A stretch of 64,000 nt of DNA from Pseudisothecium myosuroides (taxonomy: Eukaryota; Streptophyta; Bryopsida; Hypnales; Lembophyllaceae), in assembly GCA_951799445.1 (NCBI GenBank), contig OX637288.1:26205288-26269287 (forward strand), read 5' to 3'. Position 1 is the first letter of the stretch; each line of letters opens with the position of its first letter. This document shows, piece after piece, positions 1 through 13,000 of the stretch. The notes beneath the pieces are model-generated. The model was not told the origin of the DNA, ran no database searches, and saw only the letters and a list, made by a program, of their open reading frames with translations. The position numbers were made by a program, and so were the translations under genes.

Positions 1-134
1 GCAATTGCCTAAAATGAATGTCAAGATATTAGATTACGTATTTTCACACGTTGCACAAATCAAATTCAGCTCATTGGTATGGTTAATGAAGTCTCTAGTA
101 CTATGCCTTAAGTTAGTTGTTATGGATTATGTTA

Positions 135-255
135 CCGGAGGATCTTAACCCTCAAATGCCCAAGGCCTTTTCTGAGCTTCTTGGAATTTGTTCTAAACTG
201 AACAAAAAGTCTAAGTTTTTATAAGTTTTATCAATTATTTTGAGTTGTAACCGTA
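135..255. repeat. Dispersed repeat, copy 1
   Basis: About 120 bp that recur, diverged, at 50105-50230. Both copies run through a block like 'aaggccttttctga', then 'ctaaa.tgaaca.aaag', then 'tttttataagtt.tatcaatt'. It is an unclassified interspersed repeat; no coding frame or terminal structure is visible. Confidence 0.6.
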
Positions 256-263
256 CAAATGTA

Positions 264-483
264 CGCCAAATTTCAAGGTCAAAAGATTTACCAAAAAAAA
301 GATATTCCTATTCTACCAACATGTGTAGTTGTGAGAATGACTTTCACTATATCTGTGTCAAACTTTACCCAAAAACTGACACTATCCCAAAGGCTGAATT
401 TTTTTTTCTCACAGATATACACGTTGGTAGAATTAGCACATCTTTTTTTGTGTGAACCTTTTGACCTTGAAATTTGGCACATA
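264..483. repeat. Inverted repeat with arms of about 60-70 bp
   Basis: The left arm near 264-330 (ccaaatttcaaggtcaaaag, then a run of A, then ctaccaacatgtgta) is the imperfect reverse complement of the right arm near 418-483 (tacacgttggtag, a run of T, then cttttgaccttgaaatttgg). The spacer is roughly 90 bp. The right arm is also the first unit of the tandem repeat that follows, so one unit appears to have been copied in inverted orientation. Confidence 0.7.
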
Positions 484-950
484 TGTTACTAACATAGAGA
501 TGATTTCACAATAAAACTTTCATAATAAATAAGAAATTTTCAACCCTAGAAATAGTGTCAAAATTGGTAGTAGTGAAATTGTTTCTCACAACAACACATG
601 TTGGTAAATTTCAAATATCTTTTTTGTGTGAATCTTTTGACCTTGAAATTTGGCACATATATTATCAACATAGAGATGATCTCATGGAAAAAATTTCTTG
701 GTAAAATAAAAATATTTTAGCCCTCGAAAGGGTGTCAAAGTTGGCAGCACTGAAAATTTTCTCATTGCTACACTTATTGGTAGAGTTTGAATATCCTTTT
801 TTTGATAAATCTTTTGACCTTGAAATTTGGCACACATGTTATTAACATAAAGATGTTCTTGCGTCAAAAAATTTCATGGTCAGAAAACAAATTTTCAGCC
901 CTCGGGAGGCTGTCAAAGTTGGCAGATGTGAAATTTTCTTCCCTGCAAAT
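421..950. repeat. Three tandem units of about 176 bp
   Basis: The marker gaccttgaaatttggcaca starts at 463, 639 and 815, giving two exact 176-bp spacings. Each unit also carries a 'ttggtag/ttggtaaa' start and an 'atttt(c/a)a(a/g)ccct' then 'gtgtcaaa.ttggcag' segment. Units differ by point changes, so the array is not recent. No ORF is conserved across units. Confidence 0.8.
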
Positions 951-1129
951 GCAAAAACGCCATTTTGAATGGAACCCCATTGTACATGTAAAATTTCACA
1001 ACATTTCAAGCATTCTTCAATTCATGGTGGAGCTTTCAATGCATAGTGGTCACTGAAATGAAAGTGGTGTTTGTAAAAGAAAAAAAGATGGGACACTTAC
1101 CTTCTCCTTGAACTTTTTGGATTTGCCCT

Positions 1130-1142
1130 CACTACAAGAAAA
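1130..1142 (+). repeat. CACTA left terminal inverted repeat
   Basis: 13 bp, CACTACAAGAAAA, identical to the inverted right end. The preceding bases 1127-1129 are the CCT target duplication. Subterminal motifs follow: aatcaacac at 1152, tatgttgattg at about 1175 and tatgttgatccggcc at about 1205. Confidence 0.95.
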
Positions 1143-1473
1143 GGGTGCCCTAATCAACACAGGATGAACTTGTTTATGTTGATTGTGAAAAAAACAAAAT
1201 TTCGTATGTTGATCCGGCCATGGCCTTTTGGGATGGAAATAACATTTTGAGACTCTGTTGGAGTGGATTTAAGGTGCCTACGTGGCATGCTTATGTGGCA
1301 TGCGCTGCTATAATTATCTATTTTTTTTTTTTTTTATTTTTTATTTTTTATTTTTATTTTGACACAATTATCAATTTTACTTCATGCATGCTCAGGATGA
1401 TGGTACATTGTTCTGGTAATTAATTTCACTGACTAGTCTGCCTGCAATTGAAATGAAGGCTGCTTTCAATTCT

Positions 1474-1536
1474 CGGCTGGCTGGTATGTAATTCTTTTAT
1501 GCAATGAAATTCCGTTTCATTTTTGTCAAAAAAAAG
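1474..1536 (+). mobile_element. 5'-truncated retroposon nested in the CACTA element
   Basis: A 17-bp sequence, aggctgctttca(a/g)ttct, flanks this insert at 1457-1473 and 1537-1553 with one mismatch. The insert ends gcaatgaaattccgtttcat, then ttttgtc and a run of A. The same 3' tail ends the longer retroposon at 24781-25046. Long variable target duplications plus an A-rich tail indicate target-primed reverse transcription by a LINE-type enzyme. Only about 63 bp of the element is present. Confidence 0.75.
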
Positions 1537-2493
1537 AGGCTGCTTTCAGTTCTTAGGCATTGAATACAGGCATCATTGACTACATGAGGGTCAGGGTACT
1601 ATCCGGGCAAAATGGTGGTGTTCCGAAATTCCCTTCTATCATTTACAACTAGCTGCTGTACGGAATTATTTCAGGCTCTGATAATACTCATACATAGAGA
1701 ATACTGGATCTTCTTCAATTTATTCTAACAGAAGCCCAACTTCCATACCACAGCCATTGGTTACGCTTGTTAGGCAAGCTTTGCACAGTTAAATTGTAGT
1801 TCGGTTATCCATGCAGGAAACGGGTACAATCTTCCAGAAAGAGAAGCATGGATAGGCCCAAACTCAATATATTCCAACGACAAGGAGCTCTATTTATTAC
1901 CTTCTCCCCATCTTTGGTTGGGAGAGACAAGTGTACGCTGCTGACACCGACTATTTCGGGACATTTAAAATACTTGCGGAGCACTTTCTCATGGCCTCAC
2001 CTAATCGGCCTAACATCATCCTTGCACAATGCCAGTAATGATCATGCTTCAAATTTACTTGTGAAAACAACGTCAACGAAAAAAACATAGAAACCATTGA
2101 CGGGTGCAAAATTGTATTGATAAGCCCAGTTACAAAATATTCCCACATATGACACTGAACTCACCGATACCCCAAAGTAAAAGGAACCTAAAACAATAAG
2201 GCTCATGCTTTGTAAAACGTTGCAGTATCTTACCTCCGCACTGTTTGGATTCGTCGATCTCCATCACACTGTCAAGAGTCCGCTACGTCCAAAATCAGCG
2301 CACTGCTAACTGACTCTCCTCCTATACCATTAAACTACTCTATCCTACGGTCCAAGTTTAAGGACCATGACATATACGTAACCGCTATTAAAGCGCTTTT
2401 CAATCTTCTGTACCGAATGCCATGACAAGAGATGTACAGCGTCTGATCTAACTTACTGTAAATGTTAGACATTCGATAGCAATCCCTTCAGAG

Positions 2494-5400
2494 TCACTCC
2501 TCATCCGATGATGACCCTGACTCGTCGAGATTTCCATCGAAAACTGGGTTGGCTTCTTCAATTAATTGTGCGAATGCGTCCTCCCTTTGGATGTTTCGCC
2601 CATTCCGTGATGGTTGGGGATCTGCTTCCGGGACCATCGCTGGTGCTCGGAGTCCTTCATGGTCAAGGTCCAGGCCGTGGTCGAACATGCCACTATGCTC
2701 TTCTACACCGACATTTTCGTGGACACGCTTCCCTCTTCCCTCTTTTCGGAGCACAATCTTCCAGCCTGGCTCATCTCAGGCATCAGCATAAAACACCTGC
2801 TCCACATGCAGTGGAAAAGCGAAGGATTCAAGGCCCAGTGGAATCTGGCTTTCGAAATTGGCGACTATAAAACCCCAACGGTCCTTCTTCACTGTCGGTC
2901 TGTTACCCCGGTAGTTTGCCTTGACCCATGAGCACATCAGCACCACAACACAGAACCTGCTATAATTGAGCTCTACAATTTCTTCAACGTGTCCCACATA
3001 TTCAATATCCGCTATCACAGGGTTCGGGTCCCATAATCCCGAGCGACATGGACGAGAGAACGTCGCGGCTACACCTGAGTCACATATTTTCAAACTTAAT
3101 TCGACCTCTACTACTCGGAGATGATTCCCAAATGCCCACATGCTTCTGTATTTTGTCGCTCTAGAGGACGGTGGCCGGGAAAGATGCAACACGTCCTTTG
3201 CTGGTGGGTTCATCCTCTCATCATCCTGTTCAGATTCCACTGCTAGCTGTAACCACTCTGGAAAGCATAGAGGCTCCGCCAAGTGCTGTGGATATGCTAC
3301 GGGTCGCTACCTTCGTCGACGACGGTGTTCCCTTTGAAATTGCTGTCGATCAGCAACCCTCTCTTCGTGATACACTGCGTACTGTCTGCATAATCATGCA
3401 ATGCACACATTTAGTTCATGCTCCAAGCAAACAAAAGTCAAGTCGGACATGGAATTTTCCAATACGTCAAGAACCACAAACTTAAAATCCAGCCGTCACT
3501 CCTAACATTGATGACTACACTCATAGGCACAATTTCGTCAAAACATTGACAATAGTGGATTCACAGCTGCTATAGTTATGCTAGGATGATCATCACAATG
3601 GATCCATTTAAACTAAGAACAACATGCAAAGCTAATGGGACATACGGACATACGGTGCTCTACAACAAACAATATTGGGGTTCCCACTGACATCGCATGC
3701 ACTTTCCACACGTGACCGTGTTCCAGCATGACCTCCGAATCAGTTCTGCAGCCTCCTCGGAGAGAATGGAGGATTACTAATTCTCTTCAACTCGGCCTAC
3801 AAACTTAGCGTGGTGTATGTGAGAATTTTCAAAGATTTCATTAAAAAAGGTCTTAAACTCAGTAGGGCCACGAAGGCGGCAAACGCGACCTACCTTTATA
3901 ACGGTCTGACTACAGCATGTTCTTGTACATGGACGCCCATCCCTGCAATGCATGCAGTATACACCCTAACCATGGAGTATCCAAGACGGCTATACATACT
4001 TGCGAGAAAACCTGTGGAAGAGTATTGGATTGCAAAGATGATCAGTCCGCAAATAATGAATGAGAATGCACTTACTCGCGATAAGGTTCAAGCACTGCCG
4101 CGTTGTCACACACAAAACTGTGCAACCATTTCTTCAGTTCGTCCAATAGAACTCTTGGTCTCCCCCTTCCTTCAAGAATCTTGTCAGTCATCGTAGGGTC
4201 CTCTTTGTCGTCCCATACACGTCGGCTGGTGGGTCAATATTGCGTCATGTATTCCGTAATAAACCCCAATGCTTCCTCCACTTCGTATCCTTGAGCTATG
4301 CTCCCCTCCGGCTTTTACCAAATTTCTGACAAAGGTCTTCAATCCCTTATAGTACCGCTCAAATGGATACATCCATCTGGTTTGCACAGGTCCGCAAATG
4401 AACAACTCTTCCACTAGGTGCACGGTCAAGTGGACCATAATATCAAAAAAAACAGGGTGGAAAGTCTTTTTCTATGCAAGACAAGACCTCAGCCACATCA
4501 GCCTGCAATTGTGCTTTACTATCTGTAAGCACAACTTTGGAACATAGTTGCCGAAATACCCTGCATAGACGAGTTACAGTTCCGACCACACGAGCATCTC
4601 CAATACCCCTTAGACAAACAGGTAGAACTTGCTGCATGAGGATGTGATAATCGTGACTTTTCAGGCCTCGCAACTGGTTGTTCGTGATTCGCTTGTGTAG
4701 ATTGGATACGTAACCTGTTGGAAGCTTTATGGAATGGAGATTCTCCAAAAAGACAATTCTGTCGTCTTTAGAGAGAACGTATGGGGCATCGGGTACAAAA
4801 TAGCGGTCGCCATTTGCGCCCACCAGCTGCAGCCACAGATGTGCTCAAATACCACGCAGCTGCATGTCTAGTCGCGTCTGTGGTTTATCTTTTTCACCCA
4901 TTAGGGTCTTCAAGATGTTTTCACACATGTTCTTCTCACAGTGCATGACGTCCAGCACATGACGAACTGGGAGTTTCTGCATTCAAGAAGAAAAAATGGA
5001 TTCCGTTAGCTTCTACAGTCACCCTTCTGCTCTGCATTTTCGAGCACCATTAGCGTTCATTTTCACAGATCAGTGTTCATCAATACTGATGCATGCAAGG
5101 ACTTCTAGTAATGGACTCTAATTATAGGGCAACTTTGCAAGGGATTGACATGCAAATGGCCTCCAACTTTGCCAGAAAGTTCTAGATGTCATTAATTATA
5201 ACACGATACTTCACTCATGCCATGGGACGAGGAAACTGCTGAACCAAAAGGAAAACAGACCCATGCATCTAAATTCACGCATCACTTGCGACTAGATTTA
5301 CTTCCCAGTACGGCAGAGTGAACATGACGCTGAACCTCTTCACGCCATGGAGCTTCACTGGATCTTCGTCGCCCTCATCTTCTCCTTCCCCCGCAAGGTA

Positions 5401-8080
5401 CTGCGATCATTCCTTACCACATCTTCGAATTTCAGCGCCAGGGGCTCTTTGTGGAGGAGGACGCATTTCTTGATTGCCATCAAATGGTACCCTTGCTCGC
5501 CTAAAACGGTGGTCCATGAGCAAATAACGTCTGTGCCCCATATATATCATCTTCTTCAGAACTCTTGCATGCTCCGCACAAGTGTCCACGCCACATACTG
5601 GGCAGCCCTTGTATCCTTTGACTTGTTGGTCCGATACAAGTCCGTATGCCGGGAAGTCATTTATAGTCCACAGACATAAGCCCCTCAGAAGAAATGGACG
5701 GGGCTCCGCTCTAGCTGAAAGGTCAACCGTTGGGACTCCACTCCAGAGTTTTAAGAAATCAAGTATCAATGGACCCAGGAATACATCGAAGGCCTCGCCG
5801 CAAGGAGCCTTCTCACCTGCATTCACAACACGGTCAACATTGCGTTTTAGTACAGTCTCGTAACAAGCATAGTAATCATCTACACATGAAAGCGAAGCAT
5901 GCAGTCTCAGTAAGGAATGTGCGCAACTATGATCAATCCAACATTTTCAATTCAAAATTGCATTAGTTTAAGTTATAATTAATCATTTTTGACCAGTTGA
6001 TTTATTTGTTCTAACAATGAGAACGTTATCAACGTCAAATCATCTCTACTTCAATGTACGTTCTTTCCATGTGAAGAAGGGGAATGATCCATCCAAAGTA
6101 TCAAGATGGAAATTAAAAGCATTGATTGGCACCGACCAAGATTGACCAATACCGATGCCTTTGCAAAGGGATGACAAGAAAATTTGCGAGACTGAATTGA
6201 AGGTCCAGGCCCCAAATGATTAATACAAAAAAAAATGGATGATGACAGGAAAACTATATTGATGACTACAGAGGCTTTATTATAAACGGACCATGACAAT
6301 TTTGTATTTGAAAATCACAAACAGGGTCTACATGTCGACAGACTGGCAGACCTTTGCCAACCTAATTCGATGCCTAATGCGTGCAAAATTAAACGACGAT
6401 GGCTGGTTATTCAAAAGAGTGCAGAGGCTTTAATACAACGACCACCCTCATCTCGCACTTGAAAATCACTGAGAGCATGCAATTTCTTAGACAGAGGTGT
6501 ACAGTACCTGGAATTATCATGGTTAACGATACAAAAAATTTGCGAGTCGCCAACCAGGGTGGCAAATTGTAAATCACCACCAACAGCGGCCATGTTGAAT
6601 GCCTGACGCTTTGGTTACCAAAAGGATTGACGCCATCCGCAACAAGCCCAAGATAAACGTTCCTGTCGTCTTCTACAAAGCGAGGGTCAATCTCCTTTAC
6701 AGCAGCCCACTGCTCGCTGTCAACAACCGACCTCATCACGCCATTGGGGGAGTGGTTCGTGGCATGCCATGTCATTAGGTTGGCTACTTCGGGACACCGG
6801 AACATACGTTGCAATCGAGGAATGATTGGGAAGTACCGCATGACTTTGACGGGGACATTGTTTGAGCCTGCAACATATCGGGGCATCTCGCACTGTGGGC
6901 ACTCCGTCATATTTTCAAAACCGGGACCCTCATACAGCACGTGGCCCTGTGGGCAACAATGAATCGCCCTATGGTGTAGCCCCATTGTCATGACCATTTT
7001 CTTTGTCTCCTATGTGTTTCGGGGCAGGCAATTTGCTCGAGGAAGTAGGTCTCTGGTAAGGAACATCAGTAACTCATCCAAGAACGAATGTGGCACGCTA
7101 TACAAGCTGCACATGTTCATGAGGACGATTCCTGCTTGCAGCCTATTCAGTTGACAACCCTCGTACATTACCTGCGTGGATTCTCGAATGAGGTGATCCA
7201 TTTCGTTTGCATCAACTATAAAATCGTCAACGTGGTTGTCCTCTGGCATATCCACTGGGACATCTTCGCCTGGGTCTACATTCATGTGGATGTCGTCTGC
7301 CCTAGCATAGGCATCTTGGACCATCTGCTCAACATCGACTTCGGTCCTTGGTGGCCACACATATCGTGGACCTTCTGGTGCATCCATCTGCCGCCTATAG
7401 TCTTCCTCCTGAACGCCAACCCTTCGGGACGGACGTCGGATATGTGTGCCGTCCACCGCCTACATCACAAAAAATAGTCAAGTTCATGAGGCCGTTTGCA
7501 ACCCTCCGTCGCTGAAAAGAGCCAAATAGAACATTGTTCATCATAGATAATCAAAATCTGCCAAGACATGGTTCCTACTGAATATTGGTCATTCAATGTG
7601 CACATTATTAACCATAGATGCATGCGGTTGTCTTTATGTACTGAATTCTTATATACTGATGAAAATTAACAAGACATGAAAGATTGGGAAAACTCTCTAA
7701 ACCGGTGGTTGTTACTGGGACAAGCATTAAATAGAAGACCTAAACATATTCAAGGGAACTCTGAATTTGCACCTTTCTTCGTGCCAGATATGAATAAATC
7801 ATGCCAAAGACTAACTTTGCAAAGCAATTGACTTACCAGGAGAGGGAAAGGCAGGTACGGGTCTCTTCCGTGAAGCCTGTGGTGTCTTTTTATTGTTTCA
7901 GGCCTTTGTATCCTTGCTCCTCGGCACTCGCGGTAGGCGCATGGGTACGATGCACAAACTAGCCTAGATGCAATGGACCATTTGATGGTATAAGCAGCTC
8001 CAAGTCTTCGTGGTCGCATAGCGAGATTGAACCGCCCACTGAGTCCTACACAGATTCCCAGAAAATGACTCCTTGGTGCC
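2494..8080 (-). pseudogene. TNP2-like CACTA transposase, decayed
   Basis: A spliced CACTA transposase read from high to low coordinates. Exon 8080-7837 carries an N-terminal zinc-finger-like C-x4-C then H-x3-H region (YPCAYRECRGARIQRPETIK). Exon 7459-6508 continues into the Transposase_21 core (CPQCEMPRYV, YFPIIPRLQRMFRCPEVA, WHATNH, NLPPWL). The intron 6507-5817 joins IIPG to EKAPCGEAFDVFLGPLI. Exon 5816-5302 ends LPYWE and splices at 4976 to KLPVRHVLDVMHCEKN. DUF4218-like sequence follows (SHDYHILMQQ, DFPPCFF, WMYPFERY), with a donor at 4076, then a DUF4216-like region (3282-2780) and an acidic tail. In-frame stops break conserved sequence: TAG 7010-7012, TGA 5407-5409, TGA 4845-4847, TGA 4234-4236 and TGA 2776-2778. 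Frameshifts lie at the A8 run 4445-4452 and near 4305. The family match is certain; further 5' exons may lie above 8080. Confidence 0.9.
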
Positions 8081-10058
8081 CTGTGTAATTCAAAGTCAAA
8101 AATGCCTATTAGCAGTCGACATTCAAGGAATCCAATGATCTTTCCCTATATGCTTTCTTGTACAACCTTTGTACAATGAAGTAGAGGCGATTCACATAGC
8201 TCGAAGTCTATAATATCCTGGAAAGCAAACTCTGTTCCCTTTGCTTTGTCCCTGAGTTAACAACTCTTAGAATTGAACCTTGAAGAGGACAGTGCATTAG
8301 ATTGAGTGAGAAGTTAACAAATTGTCCTCTCAAACGAGTGCAAACTTCAAATTAGTTCACTAACAACAAAAGAATTGGCCACATGCTCCCAAATTCTCTA
8401 AATGTAAGCCGGGAGTGGAACAGGAGTTGAATTTCTAACTCCATATGCACCATGGTAATCAAAATTTTCAAGAGTGAACTTACCAGTACTTGGTGACCGA
8501 TTTCAGCAGCCTGGGAAGCGCATGTTCCTGCTTGATTCCTTGGGTTCTAAGTCCAAAAATTTGGAAGACAAACACAATTGTGCAAAGAAAAAAACTTAGT
8601 TCAATAGAATTTGAATCCCATTGTGCCTGTTGATGGTAACATGATGGCTATTTAGGAAAGCAGTCAGCAATCTAAGGATTAGCATCTTCATGGAAATCAA
8701 CAACATTGTCCTGGACGTAGGTGGATTTAGGGTTCAACAAGTGCATTGGACTTACTTGCTGCGGTAATGAAACCGTTCACTACATTGCTCGGCCTTCTTT
8801 CGTTGCCCTCATGGCACTCATATTTTCGAACGGCCCTGCAGCAGACGAATTTGAAATATTAGGGTTTGTTGCCTACCCGTGTTAAGGCAAGTCGTTGTCA
8901 AGGAACCCTCAAAACCAGCATTTCATTTTGTCCTCATTATGACAGCACTATGAATTATGAATCTTAAATGAAAGAGCGAGCTGCAAGGAGTCTATTCCTG
9001 AAACTAATCATACACTTCTCTCGGTCAGGCCCTGATACCCTTAAAAAAACATCGACAGAGGGCCGTCTGCATGACTTAGAAAATCACAAGCAATAGTGAA
9101 CCGCACATGGAGCAAAGAGGGAAGAGGAAAGTGAACCATACAACTTCAACGCAGAGAATTGAACCAGCCACTTACTCGAAGTGAGGTCCTGAGTCGTTAA
9201 ATTTCGGACTATATACTATGCACAAGGTAAACATGTTTGGGCACCATACCTTTCTCGAGGCACTGCGCTTCATTCGGCAAGTCTCCGCAATGACCAGAAG
9301 TGGGCAGTCGGAGAAGCAGAAGACTGGCAAAGAGAATTTGACGTCATCGCCACTTGCTCCTCATGACGACCATATGTAAGTCTCTCTGTCCACTTCGCTG
9401 TTGCTGCGCATTCAATTTGCGTGCCCAGAGATTGCATTGATACCGCAGAGGGATTTCCGTTGCGCCCCAAGCGTTGTACAACGGAAGTCCGCAGCAAAAA
9501 ACCATATCTACAACGGATTGCAATTGAAGAGGGGGATCCGTAATTGAGATCAGTACTGCTCAACTGCCCCTGGATCTGCCAGAAATGTGGCAGAGACATC
9601 ATGGACAGAAGATGGGCTGGACAATCCCGACCTCCTTCTAGAATCAAAGCGACGGCGTCACAAATCTGTGCTCTTAAGTTCAACAATAGAAGAAATGGAC
9701 TGAGCTCGACAAGACACGCAGCCCGAGGCCCGACGTCACGAAACCCTAGCCGTTCATGACATTATGGATGAAAAGCCAAGATGATATTGCATTTTCACAT
9801 CCACTTCTCTGCATAGGGCCTTGTGTTTGCTGACACTTTGCAGTCTCACCCTCGTCACGGCCATGCTCATGGAAATCTGAGAGTTGTCACTGCCAATGTT
9901 TGTTGAACTTGAACTGGTCTGTTGTAGAATGCATCGCGTTTCTACTTCTTTCCAGTGTTGTGTGTATGGTTCCATTCTAGATACGAAGTTCTTTCAAATG
10001 ACCGTGGAAGTTAAGATCACCGCAATTGGCCGAGTGCAGGAAGTTAATTCAAAATCAG
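8081..10058. other. Spacer between the two divergent CACTA genes
   Basis: Probably holds the 5' ends and promoters of both transposon genes. On the minus strand there are short open segments with splice-like borders, for example 8217-8167 and around 8545-8485 and 8850-8765, which could be further 5' transposase exons; their phases could not be joined into one frame. A minus-strand open frame at 9686-9270 (139 codons) resembles nothing I recognise and may be chance or leader sequence. Confidence 0.4.
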
Positions 10059-13000
10059 GATGCGCGGCGATCAGGACGGCAACGTGTTGTTTCTTCGTAC
10101 AAGGACTACTCTACTGACGAAGGATCGGGTGACTCACAACAAAAGAGTGACGGCACGTGGAGCCCCGGGGAAGGGGAGGATTTGGAGCCCCTGGAGAGTG
10201 AATTGACGCCGAGACAAAATCAGGAGGTAAGTTCCCTTTGTTTGACATATAGCAAGTGCATGGTCCTCTTTGCTTTCATAAAGCTTGAACATGCTGAAGT
10301 TATGTTAACATACTCCATCTAGACAAAGCACAAACATAAAGGTATTGCACAGTTTTCCAGTCTATTTTGTTGGACTTTGAATTCCACGTTCTCGATCAGT
10401 CTTCTATGACTCTGGGTGTTCCCTTGCTAAGTACAAGGGTACATAAAACACTGGGTGTATTGGATAGGTGTTCAAGTAGTAATGTTAAACAACAATGAAT
10501 GTGCTGTTTGTCTAAAATTTCTATTTGGAATCTCCCGTGCTTTGCATTGCACCACAACTACACTTGTTTCCATATTAGAGTCCACAATTGATTAGGGATG
10601 AACCGACCCGCTCTGGCTGTTTAACACGGTAGGTATGTTTTTTGTGTCCCAAAAAGTTCTTAAATATGGCCCCTGCTGTCCAAAAAGAGAGGTTCGAGAG
10701 GTGGACCAAAGAGAAGAGGATGTCGACGGCAGTGTCGTCAGAAGGAAGGTCGTCAAGGGGTCAGAGAGTGCAGAAGGTGGTGACAACCAAAGGAAAAGGA
10801 CGAGCTGCATCTCCTCCCAAGCAAGGTACGTAGTGAATTGAAATTGACATGCAAATGGATTCACTTAGTAGAAATTGTCATTCCCATTAAGCAAGGGAAC
10901 AATTGAAGGCAGTGCAGATGCGACTAAGGAAGAACAAGTTCGAGGAAGGGGCCAAAAGAGGCAGCCTCAGAAGACTATGAGGGTTCGCGAAATGGAAGGC
11001 CAGTCTACTAGTACTGGAGGTAGGACGCCGAAGGAAAAGGATGGCAAACTTTCGAATCAAGTGGGCTGGGACATGTCAAGTGGTATTTTTTTTTTAATTC
11101 TCCACTCTGTATGCACGGATGGTACATGTTATGATCCAATATGTTTGATTTTGCCTACATAAAACATTATGTGGCGCTGGACTTCAAGGTCATGGTTCAT
11201 GTTGTATATGAAGTCCGAACTGAAATAAATGGAGGTGTGGGATGTGAATCATAGAACGCCGGAATGGTAAGAGGAATCCACTACGTAGGGCTGCTAGCAG
11301 CAGTGGTTCTGATGAACCATTTCCATCAGCGGATGCAAGGCAAAAGAGGTCCAAGCCAGGTGCGCTAGTGAAGCAGAAAACAACAGCCACAACATCTACG
11401 TCTAAGGTAGCCATTGTATCCAGTGACGACGGCAATGATGACAATACAATGGAAATAGACAACATAGCCCCAAGTATCCAAAGAAACTCATAGCGGGAGA
11501 GCCAAGTGAGACGCACCGCAAAGGACAGCAACGACGGTCCAGGCCTAAAATCAATTTCCAAAAAGCAAGGGCAGGGTGAGGTATGTCATGTACACTCTTG
11601 AAGACGGAGTCGTTATTAGCACTTTGTTTATGTGTTTTGGCGCATTCCTTTGCTCTATAGCAGTCAAAATAATGTACACTCATTTATGTGGATGAAGGAA
11701 GCGGAGCATCCAGTTCATGTGTTTTTTAAGTTGTGGCTCACATTAATAGAACAATCCAGATAATCATGCTTCATTCCAGAAGAGTTCAGTCATCACCCCA
11801 TGCATTGTTGTTTTTTAATTTGAGCGCAATCCGTACACGCTGCTAGCGAGTGGGAACATGTAGATTGGATGTGATTATGGCGGCAAAAGACTAATTTTGT
11901 TGGGGGTGTGCTCATGACTAGGAATCTCAGGGCAGGTAGAGTGGGAAGAAATTGCAGCAACGTCGCGCGCCCGACGTGGAAGGCAAGAAGGGTCCTGTAG
12001 ACTCCGGTGACGGTGGCCGAACCAGTCAGAGCTCGTAGGAGACTTCTTCGGCCTTCAGCGATAGCGACGACGACGGGAGCCCTGAACTTCAGACGAAAGA
12101 TATTGGCGGTTCCAGGAGCAAGAAGCGTCGCCTATCCCCCCCTTCCACTGACCGTCGGCGCGTCGCAGATGGTAGCTCTGATTTTGATGGTGGAGAGGGT
12201 GGAGCTAGGAAGCGAAGTGACGACATGGTCGAGGAACTAGAAGATGACAGCGACAGTGACATGAGTGGTTCCGAAAGCGGAAGCCTTCTTTCGGACTTTG
12301 ACGTGGAACCCGAATCAGAAGCTATAAAGCGGAGGGAATGGAGAGAGAGACAAAGGTCTTGGGACCACCGAATTCGCAGGCGCGAGAGGGAAGGCAAGAA
12401 ACCATACTACGTTCAAGTCAATTCAGTTGGAAAACTATTTGGAGATGGGCTGACGGCATGGAAGGCGGACATTCACAAGCTTGCAAAGGGACTAGATCCA
12501 TCCGTCATGGATGTGAGGCAGCAGCCAATTGTGGAGTTGGCAACTTTGAGGCAACGTTTACGGGAGAACTTTGAGTATTCATCAGCAGTAGATCCAACTC
12601 ACATACGAAGATTGGTGGGGACTTCAATAGCACAGTACAGATGCAAGCTCCTCAAAATGATCGAAGGTAGAGCACGTCGCCCTCCCCATTTTGACAAAAG
12701 CATCGAGAAGCGACTAAAAAAGATCCATAACTGTCCCTTGCACAAAGAGAAGTCTGAGCGAATGAAAGTTGCCAACAACAGTCGCATCAATGTGGGCAGG
12801 ACAGGTCCTAGAGGCGAAGAATGCATCCGTGAAATCCTGCGGCTAAGGCATGACAAGTCGCCTGATTACGAGGATGTATACGCAGAGATGTCAAGAGACA
12901 AGGGTTATGGTGGTGTAGCAGCTAAGAGAAAAATTGCACAACAGTCCAAAAAAGATAGCGTAGTGAAGAATTTGGACCGTAGTCTCTGGTAGGATAGAGA

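Noticed and set aside
2508..2931. Plus-strand open frames of up to 120 codons
   Set aside because: They lie opposite the DUF4216 region of the transposase and have no recognisable content: shadows.
2776..7012. The transposase stops as introns, readthrough or RNA editing
   Set aside because: Conserved sequence continues without gaps on both sides of each stop, so introns do not explain them; two frameshifts as well make simple decay the better reading.
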